Positions 1 through 62,751 of a stretch of DNA of 64,000 bases are shown in pieces. How positions within the stretch are numbered: position 1 is the first letter of the stretch; every line of letters starts with the position of its first letter. Position numbers and translations under genes: made by a program. Source of the DNA: Pagrus major (lineage: Eukaryota; Chordata; Actinopteri; Spariformes; Sparidae); NCBI RefSeq assembly GCF_040436345.1, contig NC_133232.1:32315315-32379314 (forward strand), in the 5' to 3' direction. Under the pieces are notes generated by a model, which did no database searches, had not been told where the DNA came from, and worked only from the letters and a program-made list of their open reading frames with translations.

Positions 1-1
1 A

Positions 2-1105
2 GGAAACCCCCGGGCCATACAGCCCGAGCGTTTCCACCAGGCTGTTCTCCAGTGGCTGCAGGAGGACCTTCCTGACCTCTCCGTCTCCCGCCAGAGAAGC
101 CGCCTTCAGTGGGGCATCCCAGTCCCGGGTGACGCTGAACAAACCATCTATGTTTGGCTAGACGCTCTGGTGAACTACCTCACAGTCACCGGCTATCCAG
201 ATAAACACGACCGGTGGTGGAACGTGGCCCACCACATTGTAGGAAAGGACATCTTAAAGTTTCATGCCATCTACTGGCCGTCGTTTCTCCTCGGGGCCGG
301 ACTGCCGCTGCCACAGACGATACATGTGCACTCTCACTGGACAGTAGGGGGGAAGAAGATGTCTAAAAGTTTGGGGAATGTGGTGGATCCTCTTGAACGC
401 TCACAGACATTCACAACTGATGGAATGAGGTACTTTCTTCTGCGTCAGGGTGTCCCAGACTCAGATTGCGATTACACAGACGACAAAGTTATCAAGCTGC
501 TCAACACAGAGCTCGCAGACTCTCTGGGTGGTCTCCTAAACCGCTGCACAGCTCCAGCTCTTAACCCAGCTCAGGTGTACCCCTCTTTCTGCCCCAAGTC
601 CTTCCCACGTGAACAGGGTGGCAGGGCTGTGGTCGAAGACTACCACATGTTGGATGCTGTGAAACATCTCCCTGCTGTGGTGGCGCAGCACTATGAGAGC
701 ATGCATGTGTACAAAGCTCTGGAGGCCATCAGTGCCTGTGTGAGGCAAACCAACGGGTTTGTTCAGCGCCACACACCTTGGAAGCTGGACAGGAGGGACA
801 GCAAAGACCAGCGCTGGCTAGACACCATCATCCATGTCTCCCTTGAATGCCTCAGGATTTATGGCACACTACTACAGCCAGTAGTGCCAGAGATATCTAA
901 CAAGCTGCTGTCCAGACTGGGGGTGCAACAAGGCAGAAGGAGGTGGGCTGATGTGAACTTCCTGCCAAGGTATCAGGGAATGGACTGTCCCTTTGAAGGC
1001 AGAGCGCTGGGATCGGACTCGGGGGTGCTTTTTAGTCGTTTGGAGAGTCAGAATGTAGATCAACAAAAAACAAAGAAAACCAAAAAGGCAGCAAAACTGA
1101 AATGA
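2..1105 (+). CDS. mars2: Mitochondrial methionyl-tRNA synthetase, C-terminal part (5' end outside window)
   Basis: This enzyme charges mitochondrial tRNA-Met with methionine in the matrix. The frame is open from base 2 to the TGA at 1103-1105 (367 residues) with no intron, as expected because vertebrate MARS2 is intronless. Visible class I features are the catalytic-domain text [12 protein letters not shown] (from about 146), [13 protein letters not shown] (about 245-283), and the KMSKS ATP-binding loop at 356-370, followed by LGNVVDP. The alpha-helical anticodon-binding domain follows, with [12 protein letters not shown] and [17 protein letters not shown]. The C-terminus is a Lys-rich tail ([12 protein letters not shown]). 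The N-terminal Rossmann half, including the HIGH motif and the mitochondrial targeting peptide, lies upstream of the window. Identity was judged from close similarity to human MARS2; the single-exon form and the mitochondrial-type sequence argue against cytosolic mars1. Confidence 0.95.
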   Translation, partial: GNPRAIQPERFHQAVLQWLQEDLPDLSVSRQRSRLQWGIPVPGDAEQTIYVWLDALVNYLTVTGYPDKHDRWWNVAHHIVGKDILKFHAIYWPSFLLGAGLPLPQTIHVHSHWTVGGKKMSKSLGNVVDPLERSQTFTTDGMRYFLLRQGVPDSDCDYTDDKVIKLLNTELADSLGGLLNRCTAPALNPAQVYPSFCPKSFPREQGGRAVVEDYHMLDAVKHLPAVVAQHYESMHVYKALEAISACVRQTNGFVQRHTPWKLDRRDSKDQRWLDTIIHVSLECLRIYGTLLQPVVPEISNKLLSRLGVQQGRRRWADVNFLPRYQGMDCPFEGRALGSDSGVLFSRLESQNVDQQKTKKTKKAAKLK

Positions 1106-1144
1106 GGAATTGTTTTATGTTTGCCGTAACTGATTCAGTCTATC

Positions 1145-1150
1145 AATAAA
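1145..1150 (+). promoter_or_regulatory. mars2: Polyadenylation signal of mars2
   Basis: A canonical AATAAA begins 40 bases after the mars2 stop codon, giving a very short 3' UTR. It is the first such hexamer downstream of the stop. Cleavage would fall near 1165-1180. Confidence 0.7.
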
Positions 1151-3340
1151 TGGATAAAACTCTATCTTCTGTGAAGTGTACATCATCTTCAGGGTGGGAC
1201 GACTTGTATCTTTAACAGTCTTATTACTGAGTTAGAATTTGGTAATTTGACATATAAAGACTTTTTTTACAGTGGACATTTTGACTTGTCATAGCAGATA
1301 AAGCCCAGGTGGAGTTGAGGGCTGCCACTAACAATTATTTTAATTGCCGAATAATAATAGATTATTTCTTGGTCTACAAAATGTCAGAAAATTGTGTTCC
1401 ACAAAGATGACGTGTTATTTTTTTTTTCCACAATCCAAAGATATTCAGTTTACTGTCATAGGAAAGTAAAGAGACCAGGAGATATTCACATTTAAGAAGC
1501 TTGAATCAAAGTATTTTTACCTTTTTCTCTTACAAAATTACTCAAAACAACACGATTGGTCGATTCATCGTTTCAGCACTAGTGGAGTTAATACTGTCAA
1601 TGATGACTCAATTTAATTCAAGTATTTCTGAAGCAAGATGGTGAGCGAGCATGCAAATGTCTCACTGACACGTCGAACTGAAATGCTGCCATTATTTTTT
1701 TTTATTGCACCTGTTTTTTCATACTGTGGCATGTCAAACTGTCTGCTGTGAAAAAAAAAAAGATTATTCCAAACGTAACTTCACCGAATGTCAAACTGAA
1801 CAGAAGTCTAACAAGGACAAATAAGTGAGGAAAAACCTGTATAGGAGAACAGGCTGTTATCTTGTTTTAAATTTAATAGACATACATTTCATGAAGTGAA
1901 GTGCAACACAGTGGATTTGTTGCTATAAAATAAAATGCTGGAAGGAGACACATCTTGACATTAGCACTGTAAAGGACATCCAATTACCAATAGGCCTTTT
2001 TCATATAAGACATCTTGACATATCACAGTAGAAGAATCACAGGTTTAATAATAAGACCAATCATGGCTGACATCATATGGCTGCTTCAGTTTCAGTGTCC
2101 TCGTGCTGTACAGGCTGACTCACTACTCAGTCATATCTATTGATTTTATGAAATAAATTCAATGCATACTGAGGAAATTATATTAAATCCTCCAGAATAT
2201 TCTCTACATGAGAGGCTGTCATACCATTTTGCCGTGCTGCATTTGGCCAGTCAGCTGTCTCATTAACAGTGTAACACCCTGCCTGAAGACATGAGGCGCT
2301 GCAGCCCCATCAGCACTTTGAAAACCCAACTTAGAAAGTCTGTTGAAAGACGCTCAGGTCTGCACACACTGATTTTAATAATCTTATGTCCTTCATGACT
2401 TTCTTTTATTTGATAAGCATAGTCGTATGCTTTTGTGTGCTGTTTTCTGTACAACTTTGTATGTTTTTACTCTAATGTTAAGTGTGTGAGTGACAATAAC
2501 AAGACTGCCCAAAGTTGGACCCACGGGCCGAATTTGGTCAACCATGAGGTTCAGTTTGGTCCACCAAACAATTTATGAAAAAATTATGAAAATGTTCATG
2601 TTATTTTAATTTTTGTGGGATACAGCTGCTCCGTAAATACGCACAAACCCTAATTATTAATTACTTCTCATACGGTGGTCAAAGTGACACTTTGTGCAGG
2701 AAGTCATTCATTTAAAAGGAACTTGAGATCATAGTACCATTTTTAACAACACAATAGGTGTCAAGTTTGGGCATCCCTGAACAATAATTTAGCATCAGGT
2801 GACTCTGACCATGTCACTTAAAACTGACCTTAGGGATTTTTTTTTTTGCATGACAGTCACCTCATTTCATAGAACAAATTCTTTGATTCCCTCTTTGTCA
2901 TTAAAGACTTCATTGACAGTTTTTTAAATACAGTATACAGGCAGCCAACACAAGTACAAGACATAAAAACTGACATGAATTTTTAATGAGAAATACACGA
3001 AACTGAAAAAATTGTACAAATTGAAATAAAATAAAAAAATTGCATTATTCTTATAATTTCTGGTACTTTTTTACATAGATTTTTCCATTATTAACCATTA
3101 TCTGTTTACTTCAGACATGATCCCTCCTTTGATAATCCATAATTACACGACTGAAATCAAGATGTCTTCTCTGATCGTTGGTGTGGTCAGTGGTCGAGAT
3201 CTCATCTGTCTGGTGGTCCTTTGTGCCTTGAACAGTTGATCCCTCCTAACACCATCCTGACTGGACACACTCATGTGCAGAGCGGGGCCTCCACACATAA
3301 TCACAGCCTATTCTCTGCACACTACTATGAACAAGCATGA
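1151..3340. other. Intergenic gap between the convergent mars2 and med12 3' ends
   Basis: I found no gene here. The gap is AT-rich and holds one MITE-like repeat (about 1318-1582). The part from about 2960 to 3340 is probably the med12 3' UTR: on the minus strand an ATTAAA lies at 982-987 past 2000 (plus-strand 2982-2987), about 355 bases beyond the med12 stop. Short ORFs in the gap show no recognisable protein. Confidence 0.6.
1318..1582. repeat. MITE-like dispersed repeat, copy A (GGGCTGCAAC family)
   Basis: It starts AGGGCTGCCACTAACAATTA and ends near TTTCAGCACTAG, imperfect inverted ends. The interior (AAAATGTCAGAAAATTG, then CAAAGATATTCAGTTTACTG and ATATTCACATTTAAGAAGC) matches two other places in this window, about 11600-11917 and 59144-59380. 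I recognise this as a very common fish repeat, probably a non-autonomous hAT-type element. The class is from memory; the repeat nature is seen directly. Confidence 0.7.
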
Positions 3341-27270
<23,930 letters not shown>

Positions 27271-27500
27271 CATCCAGCGGCATCACAGCCTGGCTTTCCT
27301 CCTCCCCAGCAGCCGGAGCCCAGCTACAACAACGAAGCGCGCTTCCGGCACGGCTGCGTCCGCGGACTTCAAAATAAAAGACACGGGGAAATCTTTCTGG
27401 ACTCGGAGTCACTTCTGAAACGAAACAATTAACGTACAATAACGCGAATACACGCTGCAGGTTTATAGTGTTGACATTAGGACGGATAGGGGGTCAAATG
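27271..27500 (-). promoter_or_regulatory. med12: med12 5' leader and promoter region
   Basis: The DNA around and upstream of the start codon is richer in G, C and CpG than its surroundings (GCGCTTCCGGCACGGCTGCG, CCGCGGACTTC). That is the usual look of a TATA-less housekeeping promoter. The transcription start cannot be fixed from sequence. An out-of-frame ATG at 27283 precedes the main start. Confidence 0.5.
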
Positions 27501-27587
27501 AGCGTCGAGAACATTTTGTGAAATGGCTTCAGAAATTATTTTGAAATCTGTCGCTGTGCGTCAAGCTGCGGAAGGCCATTTCCGCCT

Positions 27588-27621
<34 letters not shown>

Positions 27622-27642
27622 AAATAAATAAATAAATATAAT
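27588..27642. repeat. (AAAT)n microsatellite
   Basis: About a dozen AAAT units run without other sequence, except one AAT interruption. Confidence 0.9.
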
Positions 27643-27884
27643 ATAGTTTGATGCTAAAAAATATTCCCATGGGAATAATAATTATGAGATAAAAATAATA
27701 ATAATACTGAGATAAAAAAACTCAATATGAGATTTAAAAAAATCTCTCTATAACATGATATCTCTATTCTAGAGGTAGCAACTGCTAAGAAATAATAATT
27801 ATGAGATAAAAAGTCATAATAACCACATGGTGGGATTATGGTACAAGGTAAGTTTAATGCCTTTTTTAAAATATACATTTTTGA

Positions 27885-28420
27885 GTCCTGCTTTATCTAT
27901 TTTAGGACTACTGGGTGTTGAGGATGAGTTCAGGGTGAGCAGACTGTGGCTGGGGTGGGTGTCTCTGTTCAGACATCTCACTTCACCGATGTCACTGATG
28001 CTCTGGAGTTGGGTATCAGTGATGTTCTGGGCGGTTTAAATCACCCGCTGTAGAGGCTTTCTGTCCTTTGTTTGGTTTGTGATGCTTCCAGTCAGGATGC
28101 TTTCTATTGCTCCTCTGTAAAAGTTAACCAGGATCCTTCCTTAGGTAGTAGAGCTTTTTTCTGTACTCTTTTGAGCCAAAGATAAGACAGATAATTTCTA
28201 GGAACCTACAACTGTTCATCTGCTCCACCTCAGCTCCACTGACGTAGACAGGTGTGTCAGCTCCTTGGTGTTGCTGACGTTGAGCAGTAGCTTGTTCTCT
28301 GTGCACCACTCTGCAGGATTGTTGATTTCCTCCCGGTATGAACTCTCATAGCTGTTTGTAATGCGGCTGATGATGGCGGTGTCATCCACATACATACATA
28401 GTGTGTACAGTTTGCTATGC
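27885..28420 (-). mobile_element. Decayed non-LTR retrotransposon (LINE) reverse-transcriptase fragment
   Basis: On the minus strand, broken frames read in order YREEINNPAEWCTENKLLLN, then TPVYVSGAEVEQMNSCRFLEI, then VNFYRGAIESILTGS and ITDTQLQSISDIGEV. This order and spacing match the distal reverse-transcriptase and C-terminal region of fish LINEs (Rex1/CR1/L2-like). Stops and frame shifts break it, so it is dead, and it is 5'-truncated. The exact clade cannot be told from this piece. Confidence 0.75.
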
Positions 28421-28605
28421 AGAGAAACTACATGAGAATTTCAAGTTAGTTTAACTCATAAGGAAAAAAATGAAGACGTTCAAGTAAACGTAGTACTGTA
28501 CTGAGGTTTCACAACGACTGCTTTTGTGAGTATGTGACTGCAGATTAAATTCTGGTCGGTCCAGTCTGTTTCCTCCTAAAAGCAGGGCAGCATGTATTAC
28601 TTATA

Positions 28606-28628
28606 ATGTGTGTGTGTGTGTGTGTGTG
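28606..28628. repeat. (GT)n microsatellite
   Basis: About eleven uninterrupted TG dinucleotides. Confidence 0.9.
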
Positions 28629-28849
28629 TATGTCTTTGTTTGTGTGCAACCTTTCTACACATTTCTACAATTCACATTGAATTTCTCATTCAGAGTTTTA
28701 ACTTTTATTTCATTTTCAAAGCTCTAAATCCTATTGACCCTCATTGAGCCAGTGGAAAAAACAAAGGGTACGCCGTGTTGCATGCTAAAAACTTTGGTCT
28801 GGGTTGATTCTCAGCACGCAGATCGTCAGATACCGACAGTTTGGGTGGC

Positions 28850-29100
28850 ATCCACCCACGCAGCGGCAGGGGCAGTCTAAGGTTTGAGAAGCGAGCTTAT
28901 GACCGGAGGGTTGCTGGTTAAATCTGCGAGCCAGGGGGATGAATCTGGGTGGGGACAGTGAAAGGCAGTGCTTGCTCCACCCTCATTACGACCACAGAGC
29001 TGCTCTTGAGCAAGGCTCTTTAAGGCCTTGATGTGGGTCCTACTTTTGAACCTGTTCTTGAAGCCCTATTTTGAAAAGGTTGCTTGTGTCAACATTTAAT
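28850..29100. repeat. Degraded SINE-like sequence
   Basis: GAGAAGCGAGCTTATGACCG and AGGGTTGCTGGTTAAATC resemble the tRNA-derived head of fish SINEs, where box B normally reads GGTTCGAATCC (here 28916-28925, mutated). It continues with TTGAGCAAGGCTCTTTAAGG, also typical of such elements. Clear target-site duplications were not seen. Confidence 0.5.
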
Positions 29101-29479
29101 GTTCGTACCTTCAGTATTTCAGTTTGGTGTGTGTCCCTAAATAAATGTGTTTAATCAAAATACCAGAAAACTGTACACACTGCACAGAGAGTGAAAGAAA
29201 CAGAGACTTAACTAGGGCAGCTCGTTGTCTCCTTGGAACAAAGGTCTTGATTTTTAATAATAGCAGTGTGTCTAACCTTATTCGTTAAAACATACAGCAA
29301 CAGCAGCTCAGCAAGACTGTAGGAACTGTGGCAGACTGACTGTGAATGTAGAGGTCAAAACTCCAGCAACACTAGCAGTATATACAACGACTCTATAAGC
29401 TGATATGTGTGTGGATTTATAAAATTGGTTGTTTTATATATTCTTTTTTAAAAATCTTTCTGAACATTTTTCATCCTCA

Positions 29480-29600
29480 TACCTGCCTCATTTAAATGTT
29501 TTTTGCATTGTGCGTTTCACGATGACCCTGACGAAGGCCACAGACTGAAACACGTTAGTCAAACAATAAAGTTGTTCTATATTCTCCAAGTGTAGCGGGA
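29480..29600. repeat. Dispersed fish repeat fragment
   Basis: CCCTGACGAAGGCCACAGAC followed by TGAAACACGTTAGTC and CAATAAAGTTGTT is text I recognise as recurring in fish genomes near retroelement 3' ends. The class is uncertain. Confidence 0.4.
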
Positions 29601-31522
29601 GGTTTTTCATTTCTTTAGACCTTGTTCCATTCTCAATGCCCTTCGGAAGTAGCTGAAGTTGTGCCAGAAACCCCTACCCTGCTCCCAGACCGACTGTGAG
29701 TGACGGGCTTATAATGCTATTATGGAATGTTGTTGCAGCAGGAGGCGAAGCCAGGACAAGAAACACAAAGGCTCCGACTCGCTGACTATCTGATATGTAA
29801 TGCTAATCAGTGCTAATCAGCAGGGGGTCAGAGCAGGATAAGTACTCAGTCCAGTTGTTTGTGGACACAGCTGTTTATCTCTCTCTCTCTCGTTCCCTCT
29901 CACACAGATTCCTGCAAAGGACATTCAGTATAAAGTCACTTGTGCTGTGCAGTCCTGCAAGTTTTATAAATAAATGAAAGAATTTATTGTGAATAAATGA
30001 ATGAATTCCACCTATTTTCCTACCTCGTTAAGGAATTTATATCGTTCGCTAACAGCTGACCAGTTTCAGCACAGTCCTCATAATCGGCTGATTGCAGCAC
30101 GCTGTGGAAACAGGTGTGTGTGCAGCACATTGAGTGCCTCGAGCCACACAAGGCTTCACACAACTCTCCAGTCGTATTCCCACACGTGAACAGACTTGGG
30201 AAAATGTGTGGAGTTCCCCTTTAAAACAACAATATGTAGAACTGGGCATTTTGTGTGATTTGGCGCCTCTCCCCACAGTTTCTGAGTGAAACACCACTGT
30301 CATAACATGTAAACATGTAACGCTGTGATCCGACCCTCTCACTGAAGTTACATAGTGCAGAAACAAGTGATGGGGGGCAGAGGGGCTGAGACAGAGACAC
30401 CATTCACCCTGTTACAGGACACTGTACCATCAACATGACTCTGAAGCTGTTATTTCAAGGTAAAAAAGTGACATAATGTTGCTTTCATATGTAAAATATC
30501 TTAGACGAGTGGACATCAGCGTATATAAAAATATTTTAATTGAAAAAACAGCTCAAACATTTACAAAAAAGGTAAATATTGCAACATCATAATCTCATGT
30601 GTACAAAGGCAATCGTGACAATGCATCAATGCAATAGAAAGATATTGCACTCTTCATGATTGTTCAGCATGTACTTGATTATAAGGCAGAAGTTTTACAA
30701 TCCCCAGCTTTGTGAGAACACAACGTTTGAAGACACATCCTGATGTTGCTCAGCTTTAACTCCACTGCACCTTAATCACAACAGTATAACATAATTTGTC
30801 CAACACCGGAATGACTTTGCCGTTAAAAACATAAAAACAGCAGTCTAAAAAGCGCAGGTTTTTAAACTCCAGCATTTTGATTTAGAGGAAACATTAGCTC
30901 TTTTCATAACACAGTACTTGCATGCGGTCTAATATAAAAGCACACTCACATGGCTAACTCCGTTATATGACCTGAAGTGTTTACTGCTCTAGGCACGTAT
31001 CTGCAATAATTTACTGAAATTACTGCATTAAAACACTGAACTAGATGCATAATACATAAAAAAAAAAACATTTTTTGCATGTTTCAGACAGTACCTACTA
31101 GGAATGATTAATAGATGATTTGTTTATAGATATACAATACTGAATAATCAACACTACATAACAAATTCTTCACAGTAAATTCCTGCACTGTGAGGTCGTA
31201 GTTAACGGAAATAAAATGACTAAAACTAATTAGAGCCTCACTGATTAGCTGGCCTCCAGAGGAAAACGAAGCACCGCATGTCCTTTAATGTGTCCACATG
31301 AAATATAAAGTGCTGTTGTCAGAGTCGTTGCTCTGTTTCACTGAAAGTTAATTATTTGGCCTCCGGGAAATAACTCTTGTGACACGGCGGCAAAGAGCAG
31401 GAGGCTGTTACGTCTGTCTTTGTGAGATTTGATGTGCCCTTCAGAAATGTGGTCCCTCGGTCTTTGGTTTGGAAATAAACAGACGATGTCGCACATAGCA
31501 GCCATCACAGGAGCCCTCTGTA

Positions 31523-31528
31523 TTTATT
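31523..31528 (-). promoter_or_regulatory. abcc5: Proximal polyadenylation signal of the abcc5-type gene
   Basis: AATAAA on the minus strand begins 92 bases after the stop codon and is the first such hexamer. A more distal ATTAAA near 30537-30542 could allow a 3' UTR of about 1.1 kb. Confidence 0.5.
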
Positions 31529-31619
31529 AACACACGACTTTCACACCGCGGCAGGATTGAATTAACTGTGTTCTTTGTGCAATTCAGGTGTTCCGCTGAA
31601 GATCAGGGCCTGGCGTCTT

Positions 31620-58904
<27,285 letters not shown>

Positions 58905-59143
58905 GGCAGACCCTCTGAGGAGAGAAGAGCAAAACCACATTTATCAGAAAATACACTTCAGATGTGTGAAAACAGCATGCAAAAACACAACTTGAGAACA
59001 ACTATTCACTCATTTGTACCTGGTACTGCAACTCTCTAAATCTAACTTTTGGAAAAAATGAAAAACAGGCTTGTTATTAAACCCGAAAGATCTGATTACA
59101 TTCTATTACATCAGAGATCTGAGCCGACATAATCACCAAAAAC

Positions 59144-59380
59144 TAGGGCTGCAACTGATAATTATTTTAAATGAGCCTATTGATTAATCCGTTGATTATT
59201 TCCCTGATTAATCAATTATTCATTTGGTATGTAAATTTTCAGAAAACAGTTGAAGTCAAGGTGAAATGAATGTTTTGTCCAATGAACAGTACAAAACCCA
59301 AAGATATTCATTCACAGTTGAGGAGCTGGAACCAGCGTTTTCTTGCCTGTTTTACTTGAGAATAGATGACAATTATTTGT
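59144..59380. repeat. MITE-like dispersed repeat, copy C (GGGCTGCAAC family)
   Basis: TAGGGCTGCAACTGATAATT, then GATTAATCCGTTGATTATTT and CCCAAAGATATTCATTCACA follow the layout of copies A and B. The 5' end is the best preserved of the three copies; the right end has decayed beyond recognition. Confidence 0.7.
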
Positions 59381-61124
59381 CATATAAATTATTGCAATTA
59401 TGACAGCAGCGTTGTTGTGTTTGGCTTTGCGACTGGGTATCACCTTGCTTCGGAAAGAAAGAAATATAGTCTTATATGAGCTGAAACAGAAGAACCTGCC
59501 CAAGAGCAGCAAGATCGCAGTAGACGTCAGAACCTTGTGCTCAGGCGGCCCGTTTATGTACCTCAACGCAGCTGATTGAATTCTCTTCGTTGCAGCATTT
59601 TAACATTTCACATTTTACCCGAATTTACAGAAATTCAGCCACAGAAAATGCAAATTAATATGCGATTCCATCCACTACTACATTTATGTGAATATTAGAA
59701 GTTGAACACGTCAAGATAAACAGTTGGGAGCACTAATTCTGCAACCAGGTGGCAATTAACCTTTGCAGAATAAGAAGGTACAACAAGACTATGTGACTGA
59801 GTATGTAAAAAGGCCAGTCAAACATAAAAAAAAAAAAAATGTGATGGAAGTATGGTATTTATGTTCGTTTTATGTTCTTGGTTTAAAATGTCTTTGACTG
59901 TGTCATCTAACGATTGTGCAAAATGATTGCGTTCAGCTCAGTGAATCACAATCAGATGATTATGCAATAATTGGCCTACTTGAAAAATGTTTTCAAATGA
60001 TTATTATAGCGTCAGAATCGCTGCATTGTTATTCTCAGTCAATTATCAAATCGATTAATTGTTTAAGCACGCCTGAAAACTTTGAACATCTCCCACAACT
60101 CTCTGCAGGAATCGTGTGATATACAGCAGACTGCAGCTTATTTTTTCAAGATTTTTTTTTCCTCAAGAAAAACACTTCCAAGCTGACATTTTAGCAAAAT
60201 TCTCAGAGGGAAAGAGAAAGAATAAAACACAGCAACCTGCCTGTTCTGTCCTCCTTTAACTCAGAAAACTATTAGAGAAGAGCTGTGTTTTGCTGAATCA
60301 CCCTCTGAGACGCAGATAGACTTAAGGAATCACCTTGCTCAAAGGTCATGGCCCCTCTCTAGCATACAACTAAAGTGCTTATCTATTTAAAGACGACCTG
60401 CCAGCAGGCCCCAGGAGCTCGGGAGCAGACATCTGAGCTGCCAGTGTGTCCGTACACTGTCACTGATCCCTTCTATGGCAAAGCCCCGTGACAAGGTCAG
60501 TTTGACTCAGTGTGGGGTGCAGATTGACTGTCCGGTGAACGTGGTCAATAATGAGATTCAATACAGACGACGCAGTGGGGGCACAAACAGAGTCAGAACC
60601 TGATACAGTAAGTTCAGCTGTGAATTACACAGCAACACACAGTCCAGTATGATGGGAACTAAACGCTGAGGTTGAGAAAAAGCATGAAAAGAGGTTTTGT
60701 TCCCTCTGCAGCCCTCAGTGCCTATATCATGTGAAGTTTGTCATATGGCTGTGAACTTTTCAAAGCTTTCTGTACGAGCAGGGAGCTTTTATCCCTGCAT
60801 TCCAAGAACTGCCAAAATAAAATAAGTCAGATTAAAAATTGATACCTTGTGAAGCCAGCCTTGCTCAGGTCACCTTAATAACAGCTTTAGATTGAAACAG
60901 GCACCTTGGGTTGTAACAAAATCTGCTGGACTGGTTCAACAAGATGTCAGTAAACAAACAGCCAGTCACGTCTAACTGTTGTGGACTTTATCTGCCAGCT
61001 GCTACAGGACAGAAAGTCAACAAAACTAGATATGAGGGCAGAAAATGTTGGTAAGAACAGTTGGTGCACAAATAACCATGTGAGCGAGGGTAGAGTTAAG
61101 TAAATGTCAGAAATACAGAGTGTA

Positions 61125-61335
61125 AGGACGGCATGATCCAGTAAACACATCCATATTGTGACTACTTTGACAGATATTGCGATGATGATTCACGATTAGT
61201 GGGAACGATCATTTCTGCTTCCCAATCACCTAAAAATGTTTTTGCCGGGGTTTTCTTGCATCAGAGAACAAGATTTGTGCACCACAGTACCTCAGTATAA
61301 TGCTGTTTTGTTTCTGTTTTAATTGTGCAGCCCTA
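61125..61335. repeat. Possible MITE-like repeat, second GGCACGATATG-family copy
   Basis: It begins near GACGGCATGATCC and ends ATTGTGCAGCCCTAAACC, with ACAGATATTGCGATGATGAT inside. The end CAGCCCTA is the inverted complement of the TAGGGCTG start used by this kind of element. Confidence 0.5.
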
Positions 61336-61344
61336 AACCTTGTT

Positions 61345-61560
61345 ACAGATCAGCGTTTCCAAAAAGACAAAGGCATTATTGATCCCTCACCGAGGAAATT
61401 TCACTTGCGACAGCAGCTAAAGAGTTGTACGCAGAGGGAAAACAGTGATTACAGTATGTGATATACAAATTTAGCATGCCAGAACACAAGTTAAAAGAGA
61501 ATAATAGAAAAGTAAAGTAAGAAAAAATCTTAATAATAAAGACTATGTCCACTCTATTCT
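61345..61560 (-). mobile_element. Decayed LINE 3' tail, minus orientation
   Basis: TTATTGATCCCTCACCGAGG and AAATTTCACTTGCGACAGCA are the reverse complement of the common fish LINE ending (GGAAATTT... GGGATCAATAA). It pairs in type with the plus-strand tail at 37640-37725. The following 61560-61800 is AT-rich with TTGCACAGG-type repeats. Confidence 0.5.
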
Positions 61561-62345
61561 TCCTTCACATACAGATATAACCAAGAAGGACAGTTGCACA
61601 TGATAACTGCACCCATAGTAATACACACATGGTGTGTAGTAAGTATAAAAATATAAATATAATTGCACAGGGACAGTGGATTGCACAGGATTGGACTGCA
61701 TTGGATACAAACAGGAACTGCACCAGATAGCTGCGTAGTGTCACAATGTAGTATAGTGTGTGTTATATGTATGTACATGTATAGTATGTATAAGTTCCTG
61801 AGATGAGTAGTGCAAAGTAGCTCTAATGTTGAAAGAACAGCAGTGCTACATTTCTGTTATATCATTGAAAATAAGAGCTTTACTACTTTTTTATGTCTTT
61901 ATGATCATTTCATAAGTTAAGGGGAAGCACGCTCGTCACTTTAATGAGACTTTTTGCCAACATTTAAGACAGAAACTTTGCCCACTTGCCTACTTAATCA
62001 ATGTAACTTTCAATTTGTCTTATGATCAAGACACTAAGTACTAATAAATACTAGTACCACTAGTAGCAGCGCTGTGGTGTAAGTGTAATAGAGTTTTCAG
62101 CTACAATACACTCACATTCAGCCGGCCTCGCTCGGGTCACCTCAGCAGCAGCACAGATCTCAGATCTTGTGTTTACAAGCAGGAAGTGCAGATGAAGATG
62201 CAGCTCACCATGTTGCCTCTCTCCCTAAGTTCTGTCACTAAACTCGCCTCCCGCAGACACACGGACACACGGACACATCCTCTCCGGCGGCGGACCGGGG
62301 CTCAGATGAGAACATGGGCAGGAAACGCGGTGAAGTTGACGGCTC

Positions 62346-62648
62346 ACGTGTAAACAGTACGTGCCGCTTCCTCCCGGCGGAGTGTGCGGCTCCGGTGCAC
62401 CGTCACACGGAGAGGAATTCCCGACATCCCGCTGATGTCATAGCGGCTCCGCCAACCGGTGACGCTGCCGAACGGTCACCGTAGTTACGGGAACGAGAAC
62501 CAGGAAGTGGACGGGGCGGTTTCTCCTTACATCCATGGGACGGGCGCACGGGGGTGTTACGTCAGAGAGCTCGCGCTTGAATCTCTCTGAAGTGCACTCA
62601 TGTGAGGAGGAAGAAACCGGACATATACAGGAAGTAAGAGAAATAATG

Positions 62649-62709
<61 letters not shown>

Positions 62710-62710
62710 C

Positions 62711-62751
<41 letters not shown>

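Larger units (their letters stand above)
27501..31500. other. Intergenic gap between med12 promoter and abcc5-type 3' end
   Basis: I found no intact gene here. It contains an (AAAT)n tract, a dead LINE piece on the minus strand, a (GT)n tract, a degraded SINE-like piece and other low-level repeats. The right-hand part, from roughly 30540, may be 3' UTR of the abcc5-type gene if a distal polyA site is used. Confidence 0.6.
58905..62345 (-). promoter_or_regulatory. abcc5: Leader intron and probable untranslated first exon of the abcc5-type gene
   Basis: A candidate leader exon ends on the minus strand at 62209 with AACATG/GTGAGC, a strong donor. Joined to the acceptor at 58915 it gives a 5' UTR ending AGGGTCTGCC before the main ATG. 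The DNA at about 62270-62545 is GC- and CpG-rich (CTCTCCGGCGGCGGACCGGG, GCGGCTCCGCCAACCGG), consistent with a promoter. I found no exon coding the missing N-terminal ABCC5 residues between 58915 and 62209. Repeats at 59144-59380, 61125-61335 and 61345-61560 fill part of the intron. Confidence 0.5.
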
